Made by a program: the position numbers and the translations under genes
Notes under the pieces: generated by a model
What the model was told of the DNA's origin: nothing
The model's database searches: none
Seen by the model: only the letters and a program-made list of their open reading frames with translations
In this document: positions 1-5,310 of the stretch, piece after piece
Position numbering within the stretch: the stretch's first letter is position 1
Layout of the letters: every line of letters begins with the position of its first letter
Source of the DNA: an uncultured Porphyromonas sp.
Lineage (GTDB): Bacteria > Bacteroidota > Bacteroidia > Bacteroidales > Porphyromonadaceae
Direction: 5' to 3'
NCBI GenBank assembly: GCA_900548415.1
Contig: URKO01000063.1
Coordinates: 1 to 6,966, forward strand
DNA length: 6,966 bases

Positions 1-1
1 T

Positions 2-571
2 ACCACATTCCCCTGCTGGGCATACAGTGACAATGGTAAGAGTCCCAACTTCCTCTTCACGGCAGACTACCGTACTGACAAGGCCAATCACGTCTCCTAC
101 GGACTGCGCCATAAGAGAGTGAGTGACGACTTCAACAATATGTTCGTCACGGCCTACCGCTACGAGTGGGTAGGCGATTTCAAGGGTGATAAGACAGGCA
201 AGATCTCATCTTACTACAAGATCACCTCTCGCTATCTAGGCCCTAACTGGAATGGTGGTGTCGATGGCATAGCCAACGAGGCTTTCTGGAATAGCAACAA
301 GGAGAACGATGTCACCCGTACCTTCTACGCTGCTGGATATGTGAATCATATGTACCTACATACTCAAAACAATCCTAACTCTCCCTATACACATGTCGGA
401 GAATGGGCTCTCATCATCACAAACAAGTGTGACATTGACCGTGATTATGTAGTTTGTGGTGTCCTTGAGAAGATTAAGGCCACTGGCTCAGCAGGTATGT
501 ATACTCACTCTAGTGATCCAAGACCTGAGCAAGGAATATGGTACCCCGTACGTCTCTTCAGTGACAAGTAG
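2..571 (+). CDS. C-terminal part of an unrecognised, probably surface-exposed protein (5' end outside window)
   Basis: The reading frame is open from the window's left edge to a TAG at 569-571, giving 189 residues of a longer protein. The GTG at 119 is only an internal codon, because the frame continues upstream without a stop. The fragment is rich in aromatic residues, Asn, Asp, Gly and Ser, has no membrane segment, and looks like an extracellular beta-rich domain. It ends in YPVRLFSDK. A C-terminal 'PVR' strand of this kind recalls FISUMP-type or fimbrillin-associated domains of Bacteroidota surface proteins, but that is a weak resemblance and I do not assign a family. No catalytic motif is visible. 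It is followed by a strong hairpin at 621-659 and then a long repeat-filled gap, so it is probably the last gene of its transcript. Its base composition looks less GC-rich than the receptor gene downstream. The frame is secure; the function is unknown. Confidence 0.75.
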   Translation, partial: TTFPCWAYSDNGKSPNFLFTADYRTDKANHVSYGLRHKRVSDDFNNMFVTAYRYEWVGDFKGDKTGKISSYYKITSRYLGPNWNGGVDGIANEAFWNSNKENDVTRTFYAAGYVNHMYLHTQNNPNSPYTHVGEWALIITNKCDIDRDYVVCGVLEKIKATGSAGMYTHSSDPRPEQGIWYPVRLFSDK

Positions 572-620
572 TCGCCGAGAGCGTTAGTCTCCGAGCGAGG
601 CTACACGAAATAGATACAGT

Positions 621-659
621 GAGGCGGTGTCTCCCCAGCGTGGGGTGTGGCACCGCCTC
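621..659 (+). terminator. Terminator-like hairpin after the first gene
   Basis: GAGGCGGTG (621-629) pairs perfectly with CACCGCCTC (651-659). Inside it CCCCA (633-637) pairs with TGGGG (641-645) around a GCG loop. It lies 50 bp after the stop codon of the upstream gene. No T-tract follows, so it is not a classical intrinsic terminator; it may act as a processing barrier or 3' stabiliser. The structure is seen directly, the role is inferred. Confidence 0.5.
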
Positions 660-764
660 TGCTATATGTCGAGACTGTTGACTTTTGCAATAGTCTCATG
701 TCAGGAGATGCCCTCCCTAGGAGCCGCATTTCCCCCAGAAGTGCTGTTTCAAACTGATGGGAAG

Positions 765-835
765 TTTTCGTTCCACCCCGCTTGGGAGATTTTCGTCCCT
801 CCCTAGGGATCATTTCGTCCCGCCCTAGGGATTTG
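765..835. repeat. Degenerate tandem repeat, about 23-25 nt units, three clear copies
   Basis: Three consecutive units begin TTTTCGTTCC (765), TTTTCGTCCC (790) and TTTCGTCCCG (813). The second and third each contain CCCTAGGGAT, with the palindrome CCCTAGGG at the centre; in the first this is degraded to CCCCGCTTGGGA. More decayed units probably extend left to about 706, where CCCTCCCTAGGAG appears at 712-724. On the minus strand the pattern reads roughly TCCCnnGGGnGGRACGAAAA. The units abut with no spacers, so this is a minisatellite-like array rather than a CRISPR. No function can be assigned. Confidence 0.7.
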
Positions 836-880
836 TTCTTTCCGACAGTTTGCACACCCTATTCATGGAGCATAGCTTAC

Positions 881-987
881 GTGTAGCCCTTTGTAGGGAC
901 GCTCGGTCGAGCGTCCGTCCCCGTCAAAGGACACATCGTCTAGATCATTCTACAACCACGCTGTGATACAAAGGGTTACTCGTCTCG
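881..987 (+). repeat. REP-like GTAG-hairpin element, copy 1
   Basis: GTAG (893-896) is followed directly by a perfect 9-bp palindrome, GGACGCTCG (897-905) and CGAGCGTCC (908-916), with a GT loop. An outer stem CCTTTG (888-893) pairs with CAAAGG (925-930). The right end (968-987) reads ACAAAGGGTTACTCGTCTCG, matching the right end of the copy near 5258-5275. Three other copies of the left hairpin occur in the window, all in this orientation. GTAG immediately 5' of a palindrome is the layout of REP sequences acted on by RAYT (TnpA-REP) transposases. That link is inference, since no transposase gene is visible. Confidence 0.7.
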
Positions 988-1025
988 TTGTTGTGCAATA
1001 AGACGAGTGCAGGTGACGGAGGAAG

Positions 1026-1091
1026 CGACCGCTTGCGGTCGGACGAATCATAGCCCCCAGTCGAAGGAGCAAAGCTCCGAACGACTGGGGG
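1026..1091 (-). repeat. Double-hairpin module, copy A (inverted orientation)
   Basis: Read on the minus strand, the module is a long hairpin, a short conserved spacer and a second hairpin. The long hairpin is CCCCCAGTCG (1054-1063) pairing with CGACTGGGGG (1082-1091), with an inner stem GGAGC/GCTCC (1066-1070/1074-1078). The second hairpin is CGACCGC (1026-1032) with GCGGTCG (1035-1041). The spacer reads CTATGATTCGTC on the minus strand, identical to copy B. The stem sequences differ from copy B but still pair perfectly. Confidence 0.7.
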
Positions 1092-1115
1092 ACACAGGGG
1101 CGTATAAAGGGGGTA

Positions 1116-1181
1116 CGACCTCCCCTGGCGGGAGGTCGGACTGGAGCTGTAGATTCGTCTAGTCCGACCCACAAGGGGTCG
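1116..1181 (+). repeat. Double-hairpin module, copy C (diverged)
   Basis: CGACCTCCC (1116-1124) pairs with GGGAGGTCG (1130-1138) around CTGGC. After a longer spacer containing GATTCGTC (1152-1159), CGACCC (1165-1170) pairs with GGGTCG (1176-1181). The order hairpin, ATTCGTC, hairpin is the same as in copies A and B, but the spacer is longer and the second stem is only 6 bp. Family membership is therefore likely but less certain. Confidence 0.5.
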
Positions 1182-1204
1182 ATAAATCAGGTGACGTCTA
1201 GCGT

Positions 1205-1272
1205 CCGTGGGTCGTTCGGAGCTTTGCCCCTCCGACCCACGGCTATGATTCGTCGGACCTCTTGCGAGGTCC
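1205..1272 (+). repeat. Double-hairpin module, copy B
   Basis: CCGTGGGTCG (1205-1214) pairs perfectly with CGACCCACGG (1233-1242). The loop region TTCGGAGCTTTG (1215-1226) is identical to the corresponding part of copy A read on the minus strand. The spacer CTATGATTCGTC (1243-1254) is also identical to copy A. A second hairpin follows: GGACCTC (1255-1261) with GAGGTCC (1266-1272). Both stems differ from copy A in both arms at once, so pairing is kept while sequence is not. Confidence 0.7.
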
Positions 1273-1349
1273 TTCTGTGTGCGTCTGTCTATTATGCTGC
1301 TGGTATTACAGCATTTGATGGCTGGATTTGTCGTGTTGATGTAATTCGT

Positions 1350-1429
1350 GTAGGGGCGGACCTGCGTGTCCGCCCGCAGAATAGACTACGCTCAGGTGAG
1401 GACAGGCGGACACATAGGTCCGCCCCTAC
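1350..1429. repeat. Inverted pair of GTAG hairpins (BIME-like)
   Basis: The left arm 1350-1374 and right arm 1405-1429 are inverted copies differing at only two positions. Each arm is itself REP-like. On the plus strand GTAG (1350-1353) is followed by GGGCGGAC (1354-1361) pairing with GTCCGCCC (1368-1375). On the minus strand GTAG (1429-1426) is followed by the equivalent hairpin. About 30 nt of unrelated sequence separates the arms. Two head-to-head REPs form the classic BIME arrangement. This hairpin differs in sequence from the GGACGC element elsewhere in the window, so it is a separate subfamily. Confidence 0.75.
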
Positions 1430-1547
1430 GGTGGGAGCCCCCACCCCGACGAGCGGTCCCCGAAGAGAAGTAGACCGAACTTGTGAAACGAGAAAAAAAC
1501 TTCGCTTTTTACTTGCATATGAACTTAGAAAGCAGGATGTCGTCACG

Positions 1548-1627
1548 GCTAGTGGCGTCCGTTGTGTCAAAGCAATATCGCGTCCATCCCCACTGCGTCC
1601 CTACAGGACGCAGTAACACCAGCCAAC
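1548..1627. repeat. Rearranged right end of the GTAG-hairpin element
   Basis: Positions 1554-1572 are an exact 19-nt reverse complement of 5184-5202 in copy 3. Positions 1594-1609 (TGCGTCCCTACAGGAC) and 1614-1627 (TAACACCAGCCAAC) match the right end of copy 2 in direct orientation. The junction contains a perfect 9-bp hairpin ACTGCGTCC (1592-1600) with GGACGCAGT (1606-1614). One half is therefore flipped relative to the other copies. It ends about 55 bp upstream of the receptor's -7 box. Confidence 0.6.
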
Positions 1628-1680
1628 AGCTATCGGACACAACAGACGACAAGCATCGCTCATAGCTTGCGACTTTTGTC

Positions 1681-1688
1681 TACCTTTG
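1681..1688 (+). promoter_or_regulatory. Bacteroidota-type -7 box directly before the receptor gene
   Basis: TACCTTTG matches the TAnnTTTG consensus of the Bacteroidota primary sigma factor at every fixed position. No good TTTG -33 box is seen at the usual 19-21 nt upstream. The box ends only 6 nt before the ATG, so transcription from it would start at or next to the start codon and give a leaderless mRNA. The match is direct; activity is inferred. Confidence 0.45.
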
Positions 1689-1694
1689 TAAGCG

Positions 1695-4178
1695 ATGAGA
1701 TCACTTTACCACATCGTCTTACTGCTCTGCCTCCTACTACAGGGTAGCGTGCTGGCTCTTCACGGCCAGACGACAGGTCAGCCGACCGGCGCAACGACCG
1801 ACACGACGGCTGTCGCGACGCCCCACCGTGTGGCGCTCACGGGTTACGTTTTAGATCGTGACCGTGAGCCGATCGAGTTTGCCTCGGTGCGTGTCGAGGG
1901 AACGGCCATCGGCACCTGGAGCGACTTGACGGGTGCTTACCGCTTGGAGCTGACCCCGACGACCGACAGCGTGGTGGTCACCTACAGCTCTATCGGCTAT
2001 CAGACGGTGCGCCAAGTGTACCCGCAGGGTATCTCACGAGACATGCACTTTAACCCGATGCTGGGTGAGAGTGCTATAGCCTTAGGTACCGTGACAGTGC
2101 GGGGCGAAGCGCGTCCGCCCAGTATGGAGCGGATCACGACTCAGACGCTCGCCATGGAGGCTTCGCCGACACGTAGCATCGAGTCGATGGTGGCTACCTA
2201 TGCGGGGGTCACACAGCACAACGAGCTGAGCACGCAGTACAATGTGCGTGGGGGTAGCTTCGATGAGAACCTCGTCTACGTCAACGGTATCGAGGTGTAC
2301 CGTCCATTGCTGGTGCGCTCAGCCGAGCAGGAGGGCTTGAGCTTTGTCAATACCGATCTGGTGGAGCGGGTTTACTTTTCGGCGGGAGCCTTCGATGCGC
2401 ACTATGGCGATCGGCTTTCTTCGGTCCTAGACATACAATATAAACGTCCCACGAAGCTCGAGGGTGCTGTCACTCTTGGCTTGATGAATAATAGTCTCTA
2501 CGTGGGGGGCAAGCATGGGCGTTTTACCCATGTCACAGGCATCCGCACGCGCACCACGCAGCTGCTGCTCTCTAAGATGGAGACCCGCGGGGAGTACAAC
2601 CCTTTCTATGCGGATGCGCAGACCTATCTGACCTATACCTTTAATGATCGCTGGCGCATCGAGGGCATCGGCTACTACTCCTGGACACAGTACCGCTTTC
2701 GTCCGCAGCAACGTGAGACGACTGTTGGCTCCCTGCAAAATGCGAAGCACTTTACCGTCTACTTCGACGGACAGGAGCGGGATCGCTTCTCCACCCTCTT
2801 TGGCGCCTTGACGCTACACTGGCGTCCCAGCAGTCGAGGCGCGCACAGGCTAGATCTGAGCCTCTACAACAGCAATGAGCGGGAGAGCTACGATATAACG
2901 GGCGCTTACTATCTGCAGAAGGAGGCTGACCCAACGACTGGATCGGATAAGCAGGAGCTCCTCGCCACAGGTGTCAACCATGAGCATGCCCGCAACCTAC
3001 TCCGCTACTCGGTCGTGGCTCTCGCTTATAGTGGCAATCAGCGTCTCAACGAGACGCATCGCCTCATGTGGGGTGCGGAGCTACGAGGCGAGCAGATAGC
3101 GGACTACATCTCTGAGTGGGTCAAGCTCGACTCGGCGGGCTATAACCTGCCGCGCGACCCCGATCTGATCAAGATGCAGAGCAACCTTTACTCCAACGTC
3201 TCGCTACGCTCGGCCCGTGCCTCGCTCTACCTGCAAGATGAGATGCAGTGGCAGACGCCCTCGGGGAGCTATCACCTGACGGCTGGCGTGCGGGGAAGCT
3301 TCTGGTCGTTCAATAAGAAGGCGGATTTTTCGCCTCGTCTAGTCGCTTCGTGGCGACCGAAGGAGCTATCCGACCTCTTGGTGAGAGCAGCTGGAGGACT
3401 TTACTACCAGAGCCCCTTTTACAAGGAGATACGTATCATCGAGGCTGACGCTATGGGCAATCAGTCCGTACTGCTCAACAATCAGGTGCGTTCGCAAGGA
3501 TCGGCACAAGCCTTGGTCGGTGTGGACTACAACTTCCTCGTGGGGGGACGCAAGTTTCGCCTCACCGCCGAGGGCTACTACAAGCATCTCTTTCGCATCA
3601 ATCCCTACTATGTGGACAATGTCAAGCAGCGTTACCTAGGTCAAAACCTGGGCACCGGCTACATCGTGGGGCTAGATGTCAAGCTCTTTGGAGAGTTTGT
3701 TCCAGACGTAGACTCGTGGCTTACCGCCTCGCTGATGCGTGGCCGGCAGACCATCGAGGGGTATGGCGAGATGCCACTACCACACGTGCCGGACTACAAC
3801 TTGTCACTCTTCTTCCAGGACTATTTCCCCGGCTACAAGCGTATCACGCTCAGCTTGCGCGGTGTGCTGACGGGAGGACTTCCTCAGCTCAATGCTGCCG
3901 AGGGCTTTGGTCGTCCGCTCTTCCGTGGCAAGCCTTACAAACGTGTCGACATCGGTATGCAGTACACGCTGTGGGATCGTGCTGAGGCAAAGCCCGGTGC
4001 GTGGCGCTGGCTACAAGCACTTAGCAAGGTTTCGATCGGGGTGAATGTCTTCAACCTCTTTGACATGACCAACATCGGCTCTTACTACTGGCTCTCGGAC
4101 GCTTACCGCAACCAGTACGCCGTGCCCAACTACCTGACGGGACGCCAGTACGACGCCTCGCTCATCGTCCGCTTCTAA
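1695..4178 (+). CDS. TonB-dependent outer membrane receptor with carboxypeptidase-regulatory-like N-terminal domain
   Basis: An 827-residue outer membrane channel predicted to import a ligand (metal chelate, cofactor, peptide or glycan) using TonB/ExbBD energy. Residues 1 to about 24 form a signal peptide (MRSLYHIVLLLCLLLQ core). A Thr-rich linker (26-42) precedes a CarboxypepD_reg-like beta domain (about 46-120: TGYVLDRDREPIEFASV, then GTWSDLTGAYRL). The plug follows (about 150-250) with YNVRGGSFDENLVYVNGIEV and GAFDAHYGDRLSSVLDI. The remainder is a beta-barrel with many aromatic strands, ending YDASLIVRF with the usual terminal Phe. It is shorter than typical SusC proteins (about 1000 aa) and no susD follows, so a SusCD glycan role is unlikely. 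The start is forced: an in-frame TAA lies at 1689-1691 and no nearby alternative start keeps the signal peptide. No Shine-Dalgarno is evident. The ligand cannot be deduced from the neighbours. Confidence 0.93.
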   Translation: MRSLYHIVLLLCLLLQGSVLALHGQTTGQPTGATTDTTAVATPHRVALTGYVLDRDREPIEFASVRVEGTAIGTWSDLTGAYRLELTPTTDSVVVTYSSIGYQTVRQVYPQGISRDMHFNPMLGESAIALGTVTVRGEARPPSMERITTQTLAMEASPTRSIESMVATYAGVTQHNELSTQYNVRGGSFDENLVYVNGIEVYRPLLVRSAEQEGLSFVNTDLVERVYFSAGAFDAHYGDRLSSVLDIQYKRPTKLEGAVTLGLMNNSLYVGGKHGRFTHVTGIRTRTTQLLLSKMETRGEYNPFYADAQTYLTYTFNDRWRIEGIGYYSWTQYRFRPQQRETTVGSLQNAKHFTVYFDGQERDRFSTLFGALTLHWRPSSRGAHRLDLSLYNSNERESYDITGAYYLQKEADPTTGSDKQELLATGVNHEHARNLLRYSVVALAYSGNQRLNETHRLMWGAELRGEQIADYISEWVKLDSAGYNLPRDPDLIKMQSNLYSNVSLRSARASLYLQDEMQWQTPSGSYHLTAGVRGSFWSFNKKADFSPRLVASWRPKELSDLLVRAAGGLYYQSPFYKEIRIIEADAMGNQSVLLNNQVRSQGSAQALVGVDYNFLVGGRKFRLTAEGYYKHLFRINPYYVDNVKQRYLGQNLGTGYIVGLDVKLFGEFVPDVDSWLTASLMRGRQTIEGYGEMPLPHVPDYNLSLFFQDYFPGYKRITLSLRGVLTGGLPQLNAAEGFGRPLFRGKPYKRVDIGMQYTLWDRAEAKPGAWRWLQALSKVSIGVNVFNLFDMTNIGSYYWLSDAYRNQYAVPNYLTGRQYDASLIVRF

Positions 4179-4210
4179 CCAGAATGGTAAAGACGCATCG
4201 AGGCGGACGT

Positions 4211-4371
4211 GTAACGATTTGTAGGGACGCTCGGTCGAGCGTCCGTCCCCGTTAAAGGAGACGGTATCAATACTTGTCTTGCCGTTCTACAACGGACGCC
4301 CTCCGACTCGACACTCATCGTGCGTCCCTACAGGACTCAGTAACACCAGCCAACCCCGCCAACAGCCAACA
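4211..4371 (+). repeat. REP-like GTAG-hairpin element, copy 2
   Basis: GTAG (4221-4224) precedes GGACGCTCG (4225-4233) paired with CGAGCGTCC (4236-4244), with outer stem TAACG (4212-4216) and CGTTA (4250-4254). The right half, from ACAACGGACGCC (4289-4300) through GTGCGTCCCTACAGGA (4320-4335), aligns with copy 3 apart from a few substitutions and one gap. The end carries CAGCCAAC twice (4348-4355 and 4363-4370). It occupies most of the gap between the converging receptor and pabA genes. Confidence 0.7.
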
Positions 4372-4380
4372 GGCGAGTAA

Positions 4381-4425
4381 CTTTTGGAAAAGCGACTTTT
4401 CGCGCAAAAGTAGCTTTTCGAAAAG
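4381..4425. terminator. Long imperfect hairpin between converging genes, possible bidirectional terminator
   Basis: CTTTT (4381-4385) pairs with AAAAG (4421-4425), AAAAGC (4388-4393) with GCTTTT (4413-4418), and ACTTTT (4395-4400) with AAAAGT (4406-4411). The loop is CGCGC, and only two positions mismatch (4386/4420 and 4394/4412). It lies 30 bp beyond the pabA stop and about 200 bp beyond the receptor stop. Because it is symmetric and A/T-tract rich it could stop transcripts from both sides. It could equally be another dispersed repeat. Confidence 0.5.
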
Positions 4426-4455
4426 TGGTTTTTGGTAGAAGGAGGGGACGATGCG

Positions 4456-5031
4456 CTAGAGCTGGGCGATGAAGTTGTGCAGGTAGCGGCGTCCGTGGTC
4501 GGAGATGTAGCTCTCGGGGTGAAACTGCACGCCCCACAGCGGCAGGCTGCGATGACGTAGTGCCATGATGGTGCCATCGGACTGTGCGTGTGCCGTGACT
4601 TGTAGCGTGTCGGGGAGGCTGTCGGGCTGCACGACCCACGAGTGATAACGCCCGATGTGGCTCCCGGTGGGGATGTCTCGTAGCAGTGTGTCGTGATGAT
4701 CGATGATGAGTTGGTCGGTATGCCCGTGGAGGGGGGCGCGGAGCTGCACTAGCTCGGCACCGCAGTAGCTGGCGAGTGCTTGATGTCCTAGGCAAACGCC
4801 CAGCATGGGTAGCTTCGTGTGGTAACTGTCTATGAGCTGCATCAGGTGGGGTTGCTCCGTCGGTATCCCAGGGCCTGGAGAGAGCAGGATGCCGTGACAG
4901 TGAGCGACCATGGCGGGCGTGATCTGCTCCGTGTAGTGTATCTCCATGGAGCACTCGTCGAGCTGTCGCAGGAGCTCTACGAGGTTGTAGACAAAGGAGT
5001 CGTGATTGTCAGCTATCAGTAGATGTTTCAT
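4456..5031 (-). CDS. pabA: Glutamine amidotransferase subunit of aminodeoxychorismate synthase (PabA/TrpG family)
   Basis: This 191-residue cytoplasmic class I glutamine amidotransferase hydrolyses glutamine and passes ammonia to the chorismate-binding subunit. The full family pattern is present: start MKHLLIADNHDSFVYNL, oxyanion region SPGPG (51-55), nucleophile Cys80 in GVCLGHQ, and His171 and Glu173 of the triad in GVQFHPES. Length is normal. It starts at ATG 5031 and stops at TAG (4458-4456). The PabA and TrpG families cannot be separated by sequence alone, and some enzymes serve both pathways. The divergent pabB-pabC pair and the absence of trp genes here favour the p-aminobenzoate role. 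Its start is 279 bp from that of pabB on the other strand, so the two halves of the synthase are in opposite transcripts. Its 3' end faces the receptor gene. Confidence 0.9.
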   Translation of the reverse strand: MKHLLIADNHDSFVYNLVELLRQLDECSMEIHYTEQITPAMVAHCHGILLSPGPGIPTEQPHLMQLIDSYHTKLPMLGVCLGHQALASYCGAELVQLRAPLHGHTDQLIIDHHDTLLRDIPTGSHIGRYHSWVVQPDSLPDTLQVTAHAQSDGTIMALRHRSLPLWGVQFHPESYISDHGRRYLHNFIAQL

Positions 5032-5057
5032 TACAAGCTACGAAGATAGTATATTTG
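5026..5057 (+). promoter_or_regulatory. Candidate pabBC promoter overlapping the pabA start
   Basis: TATATTTG (5050-5057) is a perfect TAnnTTTG -7 box. TTTC (5026-5029), one base from TTTG, lies 20 nt upstream, the expected spacing. Transcription would start near 5062-5065 and run about 245 nt, through the repeat element, before the pabB start. The -33 element overlaps the pabA start codon, so the two promoters probably exclude each other. Confidence 0.4.
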
Positions 5058-5067
5058 CAGATACAAA
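5041..5067 (-). promoter_or_regulatory. Candidate pabA promoter
   Basis: On the minus strand TATCTTCG (5048-5041) differs from TAnnTTTG at one base, and TTTG (5067-5064) lies 15 nt upstream, shorter than the usual spacing of about 20. The predicted start would be within a few bases of the pabA ATG at 5031. It is a weak match and overlaps a better plus-strand box. Confidence 0.3.
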
Positions 5068-5082
5068 CGATGCAAGTGGTCA

Positions 5083-5143
5083 CACTTGACGAGTAACGAT
5101 ATGTTCAAACGCACTTGACGGATAACGATTTGTAGGGACGCAC
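5083..5143 (+). repeat. Decayed 29-nt tandem duplication at the left end of the element
   Basis: CACTTGACGAGTAACGAT (5083-5100) recurs as CACTTGACGGATAACGAT (5112-5129), two mismatches in 18. The similarity continues to ACGCAC (5109-5114 against 5138-5143), with mismatches concentrated where the second unit has GTAGGG. The first unit therefore lacks the GTAG hairpin and may be a dead partial copy. Confidence 0.55.
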
Positions 5144-5276
5144 GGTCGTGCGTCCGTCCCCGTTAAAACCACGATGCTGTAACCTTTGACACAACGGACG
5201 CCATCCCACTAGACACTAGCGTGCGTCCCTACAGGATTCGTGACTGTGCGTCCCTACAAAGGGTTACACGTCTCGT
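5121..5276 (+). repeat. REP-like GTAG-hairpin element, copy 3 (most complete)
   Basis: GTAG (5132-5135) precedes GGACGCACG (5136-5144) paired with CGTGCGTCC (5147-5155), with outer stem TAACG (5123-5127) and CGTTA (5161-5165). The right side carries GTGCGTCCCTACA twice (5221-5233 and 5246-5258), each an inverted GTAG end, then AAGGGTTACACGTCTCG to 5275. The element therefore has inverted REP ends (BIME-like). It lies entirely between the divergent pab start codons and inside the presumed pabBC leader. Stem bases differ from copies 1 and 2 but pairing is kept. Confidence 0.7.
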
Positions 5277-5310
5277 GGAGCGAATACATAATGCAGAACG
5301 AGTGAATGAT

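Larger units (their letters stand above)
572..1694. other. Long repeat-rich intergenic region with no supported gene
   Basis: This stretch of about 1.1 kb separates the first gene from the receptor gene. Every open frame in it is short and its predicted peptide consists of translated repeats. It holds, in order, a hairpin, a tandem repeat, a GTAG-hairpin element, an 8-bp inverted repeat ACTCGTCT/AGACGAGT (978-985/1001-1008), three double-hairpin modules, a small hairpin ATGCTG/CAGCAT (1294-1299/1309-1314), a GTAG hairpin pair with a following GGTGGG/CCCACC hairpin (1430-1435/1440-1445), and a rearranged repeat end. I see nothing recognisable in 1446-1547. It looks like a landing zone for non-coding repeats. 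Confidence 0.7.

Noticed and set aside
765..835. Possible CRISPR array
   Set aside because: Units abut without unique spacers and are too diverged; no cas genes are present.
601..855. Minus-strand 84-codon open frame
   Set aside because: It reads through the 621-659 hairpin and the tandem repeat; the peptide is low-complexity translated repeat with no domain.
945..1174. Two overlapping minus-strand open frames of about 75 codons
   Set aside because: Both lie on the palindromic modules and exist because GC-rich repeats lack stop codons.
1191..1616. Plus-strand 141-codon open frame
   Set aside because: It spans copy B, the GTAG hairpin pair and the mosaic repeat; an overlapping antisense frame is equally open and no protein family is recognisable.
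1695..4178. SusC-type glycan transporter
   Set aside because: The protein is shorter than typical SusC and no susD-like lipoprotein gene follows; a general TonB-dependent receptor is the safer call.
4337..4954. Minus-strand 205-codon frame overlapping pabA
   Set aside because: It is a shadow of pabA in another frame; its Arg/His/Pro-rich peptide is typical of out-of-frame GC-rich coding DNA.
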